From Luidia sarsii (taxonomy: Eukaryota; Echinodermata; Asteroidea; Paxillosida; Luidiidae), in assembly GCA_949987565.1 (NCBI GenBank), contig OX465118.1, positions 2,632,538 to 2,696,537 on the forward strand: a stretch of 64,000 bases of DNA, given 5' to 3'. Made by a program: the position numbers and the translations under genes. Positions within the stretch are counted from its first letter, which is position 1. Every line of letters begins with the position of its first letter. This document shows, piece by piece, positions 26,601 to 41,600 of this stretch. The notes beneath the pieces were generated by a model that did no database searches, was not told the DNA's origin, and saw only the letters and a program-made list of their open reading frames with translations.

Positions 26601-29600
26601 ATAGAAAAATGAGCTCTCTTGTTCTGGCATCATCTACCTGGTAGCAGGTGCCTCCATTGCTGCAATACTCTCCTCCATTACACAGCTGGTCAGCGGAATC
26701 TATGGGGGTTTGGGAGGTAAGGCGTTCAAGTAGATGTCAGTCAGAAGTGGTCTCCTTCAGGGGTGGAGCCTAAGACTAAGGGATGCATTCACTAGCAGGG
26801 TCGGCGGTGGAGGTCTGGGGCAGCAGAAGCATGAGGACCGATGCCTCGTCTCACGGACTCTGGATCCTTTTCACGTCTGCTTGAGAGCAGACGCTACTGT
26901 GAGTGATCCAAATCCCAGTGAGTCTTCGGCAGAATTAAGGACGGCAGACGCAGGGGAGGATGAGGCAGAGCAAGCAGAAGGAAGGGAACAGAGACCATTC
27001 CATCACCAGCATGTTAGTCTCCAAAACGGCTGATCTACCCCACAAAGCAAAACCGCTCTAAATCCTTCCACAAAAGCATACATTTTTGGTCAGCATCAAT
27101 ACCTATATGACAAAATATTGACAACTCAATCATGATCCTATCTTCAATTAAAGTGTATCTACTGGAGCTGAATAACAAATCCATCAATTTGAAATAATTT
27201 GAAAAAAAGTGCTAAAGCTACTGAGTTTCTGGTTTTTTTAATTATTCACGTATTCTTCCTACTTTGAACTACGAAAGAATCAAGGGAAAAGCCTACCCTA
27301 AGTATACTGAATTAAAAAAACAAACCTGACTACTAGACATAGGCTTTCTCATAATAATTCAAAAACATTCCTGGTTTACACATGTATGGCCGATCTATGC
27401 ACAATACACAAACAGACTACTAAACACGCTTTGAAGTAAATCTAGGTTAATTTCTTCCTAGGCACTTGGTGACGTACTGTGGTGTAGGTAGTTGTCCAGA
27501 CCTATTGATTAGAATCCTAGCGGCTGTAGATGCCACAAAGCACACGCAGTAATTGTTCTCTTCTCTCTCTCCCCTCTCTCCTCTCTTTGTCTATCTCTGT
27601 CTCTCTACATCTCTCTGTATCTCTCTCTGTCTGTCTCTCTCTTATTTCTCTTATCTCTTTCATCTCTGTCTCTCTTTTTTCTTTTCTCTCTGTGTGCCTC
27701 TCTCTCTCTGTCTCTCTGTCTCTCTCTCTCTCCGTCTATCTTCTTCTCTCCCCTTTCTCTCTGTCTATCTCTCTTTGTCTCTGTCTCTGTCTCTCTCTGT
27801 CTGTCTGTCTGTCTTTCTTTCTTTCTCTGTCTGTCTGTCTCTCTATGTCTCTCTATATGTCTCTATATATGTCTCTCTCTGTCTGTCTCTGTTTTTCTCT
27901 GTCTGTCTCTGTCTCTCTCTAGGTCTCTGTCTCTGTCCCTCTCTGTCTCTGTCTCTGTCTCTGTCTTTCTCTGTCTCTCTCTCTCTCTGTCTCTGTCTCT
28001 CTCTCTCTAGGTCTCTGTCTCTGTCCCTCTCTGTCTCTGTCTTTCTCTGTCTCTCTCTGTCTTTCTCCGTCTCTTTCTCTCTCTCTCTGTCTCTCTCTCG
28101 CTCTCTTCTCTCTCTCTGTGTCTCTCTCTCTTCTCTCTATCTGATGTTAAGTGCGTACCCTAAGCCTGGGCTGTATGAGCAGTGACTCTGACAAAAAAAG
28201 TCACTCCTCCAAAGACATACAAATAATGTGCATCTTCAACTAATGGCTTAAGGCCACACTAGCAAAGGACAAAGAAAAGCAATGACACACTGTCTGATCT
28301 GCTATACTGTCCATGTATGTACATGATCTGCTGCATGTGCAATGTTATATGAACTATCATGACAATTGAGGAATTAGAAAAGGGCTATCGGAATATATCA
28401 TTTAATCAAACAGATCTGAAAGAGATAAGAAATAATTTGAGTCATCATTTTATGCTTTTTAAATTTTTTGCATTGTAGGCGAAATGTTGTGGGCAAGGTT
28501 TTCATCATGATAGTTTCGGGCTAATCTGTAAACAATCTTGTTTTTCTTTCATATCATAATTGATTGGTTGGTGGAGAAAATCAATTTCACATGTACCTTC
28601 ATTCTAGCACGTTTTAAAACATCAAAGTGTGTAGAATGCAGTCTGAGAGAATCATCAGTCCATTAAGTATCTGATGAGTAATATTCAAAATGTCATAGTC
28701 GTGATGACAACAATCACTCCATGCACCGGCCATGCTCAGGCATTCATATACCGCCCCTCTAAACGCACAAAAGACACGATATCCGATAACTCCGCTCTTC
28801 CGATTGCTCTGAGATCTGCTGGTGAACCGTCTCATATTGGCAACGACTGGAACCACTTCCTGTCTTCAGCTTAAAGGAGATGGAGTGAAAACGTGACCTT
28901 AAGTGGTATATGACCCAGACTATTCCGGGCCAATTTCCTGCAAGTAGGAGGCTGTCTCATTTACACTCAACCCCTACTATCTATCTATCTCAGGACAGAC
29001 AAGTATTCACATGAATTAGGCCTCGACAAACAGCCCTCGTCCAACACACATAGCAGTCATCCTTTGCTAGTCAGGCGAGGTCGGGAGACAAATCGAGCAA
29101 GGGTGGGGCAACGAGGGCCCAGGTTTAGAGGCGGAAAAAAAGAGTCTGTGCCCATGGAGGCAGGAACGATTAAAGGGCAAAGGACTAAGGGAAATCAGAC
29201 CGAACATCGGAGGAAGGAAATTAAAGGAACGTTCTGCAGATAAGCAGAGGGAGGCAAGCAAGCTATGGAATGAGTCATACAGTGCTTACAATCAGAAACT
29301 ATTAGGATGGAAAAGGGAGGTCCTGGTATGTTAGAAACATCAGACCCTCGAAATATTTGAAATTTGCATTTTACTCATTTGAATCAGTGATAATTACAAA
29401 AATGTTGCAAACTGCTTACTGACTAAAATTACCAAAATGCAAATCTCAAAATTTGAATTTAAATCAGTATGTAATTTGCAACATATTTGCACTACTGTAT
29501 AATGGAAAAGAGTTTTCAAGAACTCAATTTAGTTTTTTTTTTTTTCAAATCTGATTCAATCCAAACAATTCCTTTTGGTTAATTTATTTGAAAAAAAAAT

Positions 29601-32600
29601 CTCTTTAAATGTGGGAAATATTCTACATTGATCTTTTTAAAAGAATCAAGATATTTTTTGATGAGCCCATCGATTTCAAGATTCCCAATTTTAAGTAAGA
29701 TATTTTGTAATGTGTAGATACTATATGACTTGGAAACATTCATGCAATGGCATACAGGTCAAAAAGGGCAGGAATCTAGCACGGAACATGGCTGTGTGGA
29801 TGCTTCGTGGATGTTCAGGTACCAAGGGGTTTGGACTAGGCCAGAAAATATGGACTAACCCCAAAACCTTGAATCTTGAACACATCATATGATACAGGAA
29901 TAGCATTTACAATCACCTCTATATGAAATGAGATTTGAAGGTTTGCATGGTGAGAATAGCAGGATAATAGGTTTGCGGAGACACCTGAAGACGAACAGAG
30001 TACACTGTTCGGAACATAGTTTCTCACAAAAGAGAATTTACATGGTGTCACCGCAAACCTATTATCCTGCAACTCTATATGAGAATACACATCTGGAAAA
30101 GTTTCAGTTCTTTCAGAAATGCAATGTCTGATAATGTTGTGGAAAGAACCAGTTTTGTTTATGATCTAAATTCAATCGCATATGTACGTAAGCATAATCA
30201 ATTATAAAATATCAGCTTATTTGATATTTTATACATCAACAAGCTTACTTATGTACATGTGACATATTTTAAATCATAATCAAAAATTGGGTCTTTCCGC
30301 AACATTCTGAGACATAACTGTACATAACTTTAGAGAAACATCCCACAATTCATGGGGTTTATCATACAGTTATTGCCATAATCACCCAATTTTGCCAACA
30401 CCAAACTAAATGAACGAGCAATTATCATGCCACGGCTGTATCATACATATGTACCATCAAGTGCACCACACAGTCCCGTATACAAAAGCCCTCTCCAATC
30501 TTAGGCAAATCATTTATAAATATTAACTACAGCAGTTTTTAGCAGGTGCACATGTACGTATGACAATCAAATTACTTGGGGACTAATGCTCCATCTATGA
30601 TGGCAGCTTTTTATCTACCACTATTCAAATGTCTTTCTTGCGCCTTGACATCTTGAGCAGGAATACTGATGTGGCTTGGACAAGGCGAACGATTTTGAAG
30701 CAGAGGTGTTACCTTTTGTTTGCGCTAATTCTATTTGTGAAAAAAACCCAGCTGCATTAGATAAGAGACTGAAGTGGCACAGTGTTATTCTCTAAAGCTT
30801 TTTCTCTGTGAATATCGCTGTTTCATTGGTTTGTCAATTAATTTTGAGAAATGATTTCTTCACTAAAAAGAAAAAGAAAAGAATTGGACATTGAAAAGAC
30901 TATTTTTTTTTCAGTCTAAAACGTTAGTCAACATGCATTTTTTGTCTATTTCTTCAAGGATGAATCTTCATGATTATTTTCATGCTTTTAAGCTTAATTT
31001 GAATATCTATTTGCTTTTGCAGCATCTAGTTTGAGTATGAGTAAGGAATATCTAGTACATCTTATTGAGACTGACAACGAAGGGTGGTAACTATGGGAAC
31101 GGTGTGTTAACACAAAGAATTGATTTCGTTTAGCCAATAGGACAATATCAAACAGAGAGATTTGATTGGTCGGTTGTGTGCACCTGCCGATATACCGCCT
31201 CCATCCCCAGATGAAAGGTAAAACTCACTGGAGCAAGTATCACCATAGTAACCACTGTCACATTGACAGGAGCATGTGACAGGATCTAAGGTACCGTGAA
31301 TGTCACATGTCTTGTCACAGACTGTGTCACATGTGTCTCCGATGTAGTTAGCGTCACACTGACAGGCACATCTGAAAAAGAGAATCAGAAGTGGTAGTAA
31401 AAGCATAATAGTGATGGATGTTTTCTCAGCACAGTTAAAGGCCCTATACAACATTGGTAAAGGTCAAAAGATTGCCACAGTTTGAGTGTTTAACACCATT
31501 AAACATTCCAAAAAATCCTGCAAAGGTTTTAGCTCAAATGCTAATCTGAGAAGGTAGAAAAAAAATCACAGTTTATGCACCGTTCTGTTATGTAAAAAAT
31601 AGTTTATTACTCGCGAGTAATAAACTAGTTGTTGATGTTTGAGTGAAGATTTCTCGAAAAGTATAGCATCCTAGACCATAACATTTCAACATGAGGATTG
31701 TATCATGACTATCCACAAACTGTGTAAATTATAAGGAAATATGTGGACATCAATGTTTTCAGATCTTCCCAATGTTGTATTGGGGCTTAAATCAAATACA
31801 AATCCACCCGTTTCCTCACAGGTTCTTGGACATGTACACTGACTGTATACTAGGGTCTTGTGGGAGGAAATTCAACACAAAACACATGTTTCTTGCCAAA
31901 GAATGGAAACATAACCACTACCAGATCCCTTGTCTAGACTAAAAAACAGATTATCCCTTTGCACTGGTTTAAACATTCACCACTCAGTGAATGCTTGTCA
32001 TACATAATTGACTTTGTTTACAGTTCATCAAAGGACATCACTAAGTGCTGAACAAATTCTAACAAAATCTCACTACATAATACTAAGCGGCAGTTTCCTC
32101 TGTATCAGGATTGTAATTACATTTGAGTAATCAATGTTTGCCCCAACACTGCACATTGAGGCAACAAAGGTGCATGCACAGTACCGAATGAATCAAGACA
32201 AATATACTTACTCATCAGAACGGACTTGGCCATGTTCACCACAGTCCAGATTACAAGGAGTATCTGTTTCGTAGTGGATGTCACACATGATGCCCTCCCA
32301 TCCCTTATGGCAGCGGCAATCGCATTTCTTCAGATTCAGCTCACCATTGGCACAACTCAGCGTGCAAATTTCTGAGAGCAAAGCAAATGAAAAGGCCACG
32401 ATAAAAGAAATTACACAATTACCGCACAAAACCGGGGGGATCTTTTTGACATTAAGACCTCGTGGCAATCTTCAGGGACAACGGAATTCTAACCTTTTAG
32501 CACATTGTGCCTGTAATTCACAGTACTCCGTACAGATCACAAAAGTTGGTAAAAGCTAGCCATGGAATGAAATGTAAAGTGTCTTGAATCATATTGACCA

Positions 32601-35600
32601 AAGCTTAATGGAAAGCTTGTCAACAAAACACAAATCATGAAAAGGAGAAGAGATTTACTCGGGAAACTTACCACTCCCTGATACAATTATCATCAATAAA
32701 AGTATTCACATGTATACATTACTTGTTTTCGTTCTTTCTCATGATAATAGCTTAATATGCAATCAATAAAAGTATATAATTATGCAAATAATCAAAATAA
32801 AACATTCAGTTTTATAATAAAACCTGGATATCTAATCTGATTATTACATACAACAAATAATGGTGGTTATGAAAAAGGCATTGAAATTGTAAAGATCATC
32901 CGTAAAAATGCAAAACTGATCACATTTCTTCCAATATGGTGTCATGTGGCCACAAATCCGTTAGTGTTAAATCCACGTAAGTACATCTTGGAAATTGTCT
33001 GACTTTCCTCTTTGGATGAGACAGCAATGACCCAGATAGGCTTCAATCCAGGCATGCATATGAGCATACACACAGCCCAAATGCCCCACAATCTCCATCA
33101 TAATCAGCCAGCATACCAACTCTAGCTGGAATCACACCAAGTTTAGGAATCAATTCTGCTGCCCAGATACACCTTCACATACGCACGAGTACGTTTGTGA
33201 GCGTAAAATTTAATTTCATCCATGAAGTAGATCTCCAAATATGTGGCTGCTTTTACTGAATTGTCCGACCATATGACTCAGCTATGGCTTACAAGTGGAT
33301 TCACACATTCACAAATGACACGGCCAAGGGCTGTTGCTTTTAGAACCAAGTTTTAATATTGGAAGGTCAACATTGCTGCCTCAGAACCCAAACGAATAAT
33401 GATAAATCTAGGCTCAATTTCTTCCTCTGCTTATTTTCAATGTCCCCTATATTATTGTGCTGGTGTAATGAAAATGTTTTCCGTATGTTGCTTAGCAAGA
33501 GCATCTTTTCCTGGAAATATGCATTGAAAGCCTTTAGTTATTGAAAAGTTAACTGGGAGATTCCCAAATCGATGGAAATGTTCACACCCCCCCCCCATGG
33601 TGCACAGAACCTGCTGCATCTTATAGACCCCACTGAACCAAACTCTGAATCTAAACCTGAAAGTTCAGCCATCATACCTTCAGACAAGCCAAAGATACCT
33701 AGGCTTTGATTCTTGTTGCAGTCTAGTACTAGAGTTTAAGTAACTACAACAGTTTAAATCAACTGCACATCCCTCAACATACGTATTTCCTTGAATTCCT
33801 TCAGAATAATTTCAAATTGGCAAAGAAAACTTTGACTTTCAGTGATTCAGTCTAAGTTTTCTTTGCCAATTTTTCAAAATTTCAAAATTTAGTGGGCCTG
33901 ACGTTTCGATCCTAGCAGGACCTTTCTCAAAGGCAGAGAGAAAGGTCCTGCCTTTGAGAAAGGTCCTGCTATGATCGAAACTTCAGGCGCACTAAATTGT
34001 GAGATTTGCGTTTTGGTAATTTTAGTCAGCAAGCAGTTTGCAACATTTTTGTACATCACTGTAATTTATTCAAAAGTTCCCAGTCAGATTTTCCTTGTTT
34101 GTTTGACTAGAATCATTTCACATGACAACTATAGTGTATCTTTGTATGACATGCAAAAGATTGCAGTTTTTCGCAGTCTTAAGATTTCACAAGACGCCTG
34201 TGTGTAATGAATGTTCATTAAGGTGTCTAGCCATAGCATTATACCCCCAGCTCAGGATATGCAATGCACATCAGTACCAGCCTGCCCTAAGGTGTGCTTG
34301 GATAGCCCTCAGGACCAAGCCCACAAGATCCAACCACACACAAGATCACGGTCTTAAACACCATCCGAATTGCCGCATCAGGTTGCGAGACAGAGCTGGA
34401 CCAGTTATGAGTTGCACAGGCATGCATGACGCCGTGGGCGATACTTAGGGTGGTATAAGCATTAGAGGCAATCAATGATGACTGCAGGGTTTGCTATGGG
34501 CACACTGGCTATTGCACGATGGAATTCTTAATAGACTAATTACAAGACTTAAATCTACAAACTGAAAGAATTTCACTTCTCCTCAAGAACCTCTATCAAA
34601 TGATACAATATCCAAACAAGGAAAGGAATATACAAGAAATACTCTCCTAGAAGGAAGACTAGGAATAGGCCCAACCAAACCAGCAACTAACAACTGGCAC
34701 ATCACCCACAAAGCAACTTTGTATCTCTTTCAATGCTCCTTGGTATTGGTAATAACATCAGAACCATGTAATTGGATTAGTTATAATATAGCACGACTAC
34801 TTTCAAAGTTTCATAGATATAATATGAAGTTTTGCATGAAGGAGAATGTAATTTAATGAGGGTTTGCCCTGCTCAACGTAATAACCAGTGAGTGCTCAGT
34901 GCTTTGCCAGATGCCTGATGAAAACATTTCAGGCAGCTCAGGCAGGACTCCTGCTTTGTAATGGAGAGTGCAGACATCTTCATCACTTGACCACAGAGCT
35001 GGTTGAGGTGGATTCAAATAATGTATAGCGATGGGAACTGCATAGCATCATAGATATGTAATATGAAGTTTTGCACTAAGAAGGACGTAAGAAATTCCTG
35101 ATATTTTTTCATCAGGCATTGGGCAAAGCACCGACCACTAAGTGCTTATTATGTCTAGCAGAGCAAACCCTCATTGAGAAACTACTTTCCCTCAGATAAT
35201 CCTTTTCGTAATAAAAAATGATATCCCCTGAATGTAAAAAAAAAAATGTGTATCAGTATCTCAGTCACTTCACAAATTAAATAGGCCAATTGATGCTTTA
35301 TTGTTCTTTCTAGAGATGATGCTTGGAGATAAATACGCAGCCTTGATGCCACTTGATGAAAAACCTTCAGCAAACAGGTAGAGGACAGGGGCGATATTGG
35401 CAGTGCAGGAACTGGGTGGAGTGAGACCACTACTCCAATCAAGGCCCGTCCGCCCGAGATTCACAGGCGCCTTCGCGTCTGCCTCATCGCCAGAGACAGC
35501 GTCTCATTTGGCTGGTTTTCACTGGCCCCCATCACCCCTATCTCTGCCCGAAATCAATGTGGACACACGCTGACCACCGGGTCAACTCCAATTTCTCCAG

Positions 35601-38600
35601 CCATGTGCAGGCCGGTAGAGTGGGACATTACTGGAGACTCCCCCACCTTCAATGTCCCACATCAATGACAAATGTAGCACCAAAATAGACAGGAAAAAAA
35701 AAGTGTTATCAATTTCCCCAATCACGCTTGCTCTGACGTTCAGTCTAACTACACATGCCTATTTTCGAGACAACAGCAGAAAAAAAGTTGTTCACTTCAT
35801 ATCATGGAATAAAACAATATTTCTGTTGTACAAGTACATGTATGCGTGTTCACACATGTACTCGCAGATTGTTTATGTGTACGTGTACAATGATATGGTC
35901 CCATTAAAATTCACTCTGTAATCTTTTCATTTCTGCCCTTTTTCCCCCCCTTCAGGATTTCCGCTTGAGTTCTACACAAAGAGCATTTTCAGATGCTAGC
36001 TTCAGTCTCGGCGAATGACTCGGGAAAAGGACCGCAGGATCTGTTTTTAATAAAGCAGGGTCCACATCACAGAATGTCGCTGCAGGGGGGGGGGGACTTC
36101 ATTCCAATCACTCTTACATCTAATTGCATTTTTTTTCGACTGATGATTCCTGGTTTCCAACATTTGAATCAATATTAGAGGCAAAAACGGCAAATTTCAT
36201 CCAAATAGAAACCAGAGAGGCAGTCGTTGTTCTTCTATGATGTCCCCCATTGTCATTTATATTTTCAACTCAGCTAATGACTAAAAAAAAAGCTGAGAAC
36301 ATTGCTGATATATACTAAGCATGATAAAACCCAGTAAATACTCACATGCTATGTTATGTGGTAAAATGTAAGTAGCTTTTTAATTTGATTCTTTTATATT
36401 TCGCTGACAAAAAAAATGACTGAAAATAAGAAATCTAAACAAATAATCATATTTATTTGAGAGAAAATTGTCAACGCACCTGTTTCTTTGTTTAATAATG
36501 TAAAGCACTGATAATTTGTCAATGACCTTTGTGGGAAAAGAACCAGGTGCATTTGCACCATGATTAAATGCCCCAACAGGCAAACAGCCTCAAGCATTAT
36601 TTCATATGACATTAGTCACAAAGCATGTCTATGATACAGTATTGTCACAGAGAAAGTTAAACAATGCGGTGAAGTAGTCACCACGAGCCCACACCATGTC
36701 CATGTTGCTGGAATTCAGGCACATCAATTAGCAGTCATTACCACCATTCATATAATACTGCCTCAGGTGATTGACAGAGTCAATACCAAGTAGGGGTGTG
36801 CAGCACATGGTGTGGCCACTGGTGGCAGACAGGTGATCGCGCAGTGCTATGCTCTTGACTTCAATCAACCGCCTATCCAAACAAGGATCGCTGCTGGTTA
36901 ATCCCAGCACCATGGGTCAATGATTATCCGTGAGACTTTACACCTAAATAATTGATGAAAGCACCTTCCACTTGGCTCCAGTCAATTTTACAAGAAAGAG
37001 GTTAATTAACTTACAACTTGTACCCTGGGACTTTTTCTGCTGTTTGAAATGTCAAACAAGGCCTAAGAAAGTGGTTGACCGCAAAGACATTGATCATTTT
37101 TATTTCGATCCGAGACTAGGAAGGTGCAATGGCCATGTAAGAAACCAGCCCCCATCTCTCAATCAATGAATTATTCACTGCTTCTGTTTTTTTGTTCAAG
37201 TACGTGTACCTATGCCTTTCAATCCTAAAATGCTAGTGTAGTCCTTCCTGAACCAATACCCTTAATTTCAACTCATGCAAAAAAGGATGTATGGTAATCA
37301 GCAACGCTTTTTTTCATTGTATATTGTTACAGATTGATCTTTCGCAAACAACTTGCTTTGATCATAGAGCATGCTTTGATGCACTCTTTTAAGATATTCT
37401 TTCAAGCAAATGCCAGGTCATTAAAGGTCTCACAGCCAAGCAAGGCCCTCACTGAAAATATCATAAAAACATACAAATTATCAAAAGTCTTGAGATCTGA
37501 GTCACAGCGCATGGCGTGACATTTACCTGCACACTTCATCCTCATCTCTCTGGCTTCACTATGCAGCATTGCCACAACAGATGATTCTCACAGCTATTAC
37601 CAATTCTCCTCATCACTTGGCTGTTTGACTGCAATCTGAGTGCCAGATCTTTAAATGAGGAAGCCTAACATTGGCATTATTGAATGGGATCGTGTTACCT
37701 TCCAGCTATGAATTCAATAGAGGGAAGAAGAAAGGTGAAGAAACGAGACCTGCTATATAGAGTGTGCTGTTGCAAGCCAACAGTTGGTTAATTTAAGCCT
37801 GTGGAAAATTGGATACAAACGTGTCTGTAGAAAGCATTAGGCCTTGTGGTTTGGACTACATGTACATGATTGTGATTGGAGAACCTATGTATGTAGGCTA
37901 AGCCATGCAGCAATCTTGTTCCCTTACTGTAAACCAAACCAGCGTCTTGAATATCAAACATTTCCCATTTTCATTTTCAATAGATTCGTAGTCTGCTGAT
38001 TCACCCTACACTACAGTGCCCTGTGCTCAGTGCCAAATGGCTTAATGGAAGATTGAACCTCCTCCAAAATGACCCTAAGTCTACAATAAAAGCATTTTAA
38101 CAACACCAAGGTGGACAAATTGCCATTGAAAATCCCCAAAGACCAAATTGCATTGCACAGGCAGTACAAAATCCTGAGCCTTTCCCAAGGGGAGCTTTGA
38201 TTGAACCAAAGTCTTAAGTACCCTCTCAGGATGCAATAAAAAAAACCATGGTGTTCAAGCAAGGTTGTGCAGGGGAACACATGTATTTCCCCTATATTCT
38301 GTACTTGGCCTTTCAAATTCCAAATTACCCATTTTCAAGCTAAGTTGGGAATTGGGATGCCTAGGGAATTCGAGGTCATTTCCTGAACAATTACGGTGTG
38401 TAATGAAGAAGTTCCTTGAGACTTCTTTTTCCTCTCTGGATCACAGTTTGAAAATGAAGGGCCAGGATACAGACCAATTGAATGGAATAAATGCGGGGTA
38501 GGATCAATCACCCAACAAAGGCCATCATACTTTTTTTAAGACAGTTTCAACCGGTAGCAACACCTTCTTCAAGTCGTGTAACAACAAGGTGCAGATAAAT

Positions 38601-41600
38601 GAAACTGAGGTTCTGAGGCTAATCAAATCACTTCATTTCCAATAGTCGGTAAAAGAAAGAACTGAAACAAGTATCTAGAATGAGATTTGAAGGTTCTCGT
38701 GGTGAGATTTGCAGGTTTGCGGTGACACCATGTACAATTACATGTACATGTACTACGTACATAAGCCCCACTCCCAGTTAGAATCCAGCAGTCTCCTGAA
38801 GATGAACAGAGTACACTGTTCGAAACGTCAAGTTCCTCCGGTTCTTTTCAGATCCACACACACTCACAAGAGAGAATTGTACTTGGTGTCACCGCAAACC
38901 TATTACTGAAGTACAGTACATGCATCTAGAAATTGGGACTAGTTTGGAGAATGTACTGGATGTTATTCATAGACCTCAAGATTTTGGAAAAAAATGAACC
39001 TCATGAGAAAATCCAAAAGTTCCACAGATACTCAGATAGAGAGAGCCACAACAGAATTGGAACCGTGACAGAAATGTCTATGAAAGCTGATGCTGCCTCG
39101 GTGTCTACACAAACCACATGGCATAAGGCTACCAATCTACCGGGTTTTTAAAATGTACGTATTGCAGTCTTCTCGTTTCCTCTCTAGATCCTTGTCCATC
39201 CCCTATCAACTTACCTGGTGAGGGGATTCACATAATGAGCCACCTAGCGGGGGATGCATGTCCACCAACAAAAAGCTGTAATCACAAACCACTTTATAAC
39301 CACACTTTAAAGGAGCCTTCTAGTTCAGATGCTGATTGCCGTCATTCGATCGTTTCGAGTTTCTCTCAGTGACAATGAAAGTGACCGCAACATCCTCACA
39401 CATCCTATATCAAATCATGACATTTTTGGTGGATCATGTAGCTCTATCCTCTTCAAAATCTCCCCATGTGTGCAGTTTTTTCTACAGATCCAACATGGCA
39501 TTGTATTATTTAGTAGTCATCAGTACATCAGTAAATGTGGATTCAAGAATCATTTTTGGCGTGCAGACTACAGCATTGTGTAGCATTAGTACATCAGATT
39601 CGTGGCTGCAAGCTAAGTTGCTTTCCTTACAAGTAATCGCTGGTTATTGATGAAATTCAAGGCACATTAAGTTGAGTGGTTAGGGCCAAGCAGTAGAAGG
39701 TACCTGACCAGTCAGACAGTGAACCATTCTGTTCATTCACCTAACAATGATCCATCTCTAGCCTAATAGTAAAAGCTCATTAGAAAGCCAACCTCCTACA
39801 CATGTATTTTACCTGAGCAGATTCCTAATGGACTTTAGAATTCAATGCATCCATACAAAAATCCTTATACAGTGAAACGTCGCTATAACAAACATACAAG
39901 GATCCATATTTTTTTTTGGTATTGCGGTCGTTCATTATAGCAGTTACGGCCACACATTTTGTACACAACAATCGGGAGCCAAAGGGCATGTTCATTATAG
40001 CCGAATGTTCAGTATATCGGCATTCGTTATATCGCGACGTTCCACTGTACACATTTTTAGCTCTTATATTTTGTTCTTAAGCATAATTTATCACAACTCT
40101 GTGAGTCCATTTTTGTTTCTTCAAAATACTGTTGAGAGTTTTGTCCATTCCACCAGAATATGGATAACCATTTTCCTTTGGCAAGTCTGCCAAGGCAGCT
40201 CTTATTAACTTCTTCTACCTCTATCTATAACATCCATAACCAGAGATTCCTTGCTGGTGTAGGGGTATGAGGATGCATTCAGCTATCTGTAGTCTAGATC
40301 AGAGTAAGAGGAGCATGAAGCACAGCTTGTGTTGACAAAGCATTCTCATTTGACCCTGGGCAAGAGCCCATGGCTATTCCTCCCTTATTGGCTGCTTTCA
40401 TGGCAAAATTGTGGTCATAGCGGCGGGAAAGGTTGATTATCTGGCTAGAAGTGTTCCAGCATGGTACGGTATGTCTGCGGATGAGACGAGGGTGGGGGGG
40501 GGAATGAGTTTCTCGAATTCAAAGTGCAGCATCTCGCATATCATCAAAACATCCAACGTCAACATTCAAGTCGAGATAAGGAAACGTCAAGAAAAAGCTT
40601 CGAGGAAGGCAATCAAACCTAGCTCTCAAACGTGAAGATCAGTGCTTGTGATTTGATGATTCATGGCTTCCCCAAAAAAACTCTTGCTGGTAATTAAACA
40701 CATACCGTACCTCTACTGGCTGGGCACACAAAGGCCAGACATAGAGCGCAAGCAGACATCAACCTACATGTAGGCATTTACATGCAGATCAGTCAAGGAA
40801 GTACCGGTAGACAAAAATCAATTACCTATGAAATGATGCACATAACATACATACACGCTGGCCAAAAAAAAAGGGGAAGTAAAATTGATGTCCTTTAAGG
40901 ACTACTTGGACTGTATGAGATGAAAAGCTTCGACTCACACCTAAGCTTCATTGCATTTCTCCTTTGAGCTTGCTCTCTTTTCTTTGGGGAACATTGACAG
41001 TGCAGCGGCATCGTTTAGATTGAGATAGTGTTGGTAAAGGCTGCGTGCGCTATTCATGGCCAATTGAGAGTGCAAAGCACAACTAAGTGAACCTGATAGA
41101 GTGGGTATTAAACCACTTCTCACCTACAAAACCATGACATTTAAGGGCCCTATGTATGTATAATATTCAAGACAAATCATAGTACATGTGTATAATGGCT
41201 ATTTCATGTAAGCTTAAATGTACAGTGATTACTGGTATATCTGAAATTATCAGATGTCAACCCAAACCTGTTCCTGGCATAACCAGATTGTACTATGTTC
41301 AATTTCATTGATTAATGCATAGCCTACTTGGACATTCCCTGTGGGAGGCAGGCATCTTCCAAATCTTAACCCCACTATCAATCACCATCACCATAATCAT
41401 TACCATAATCATTGCCATATGAATTACTCAGAGAATTTGGCAATATGTTTTTTATTCTTAGTTTATTTCTCCCTCTGATTTATTTATCTATTTTTTTGGG
41501 GGGTGGATATTTTGTATATACAATGTATACTGTTGTTGTTTGTTGTTGTTGTTTGGTGTTTTTTTTGCGGGGGGGGGGGAATTGAAAGCTATCCCCAATC

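Larger units (their letters stand above)
26700..31228. other. Intron between EGF c and EGF d
   Basis: 4.5-kb phase 1 intron with the CT-rich tract (27555-28140), a GACGTTTC-family fragment (29385-29455) and a foldback element (29959-30070). No exon recognised. Confidence 0.6.

Noticed and set aside
27530..28185. Ser/Leu/Val-rich open frames
   Set aside because: Pure CT-repeat translation; all frames open.
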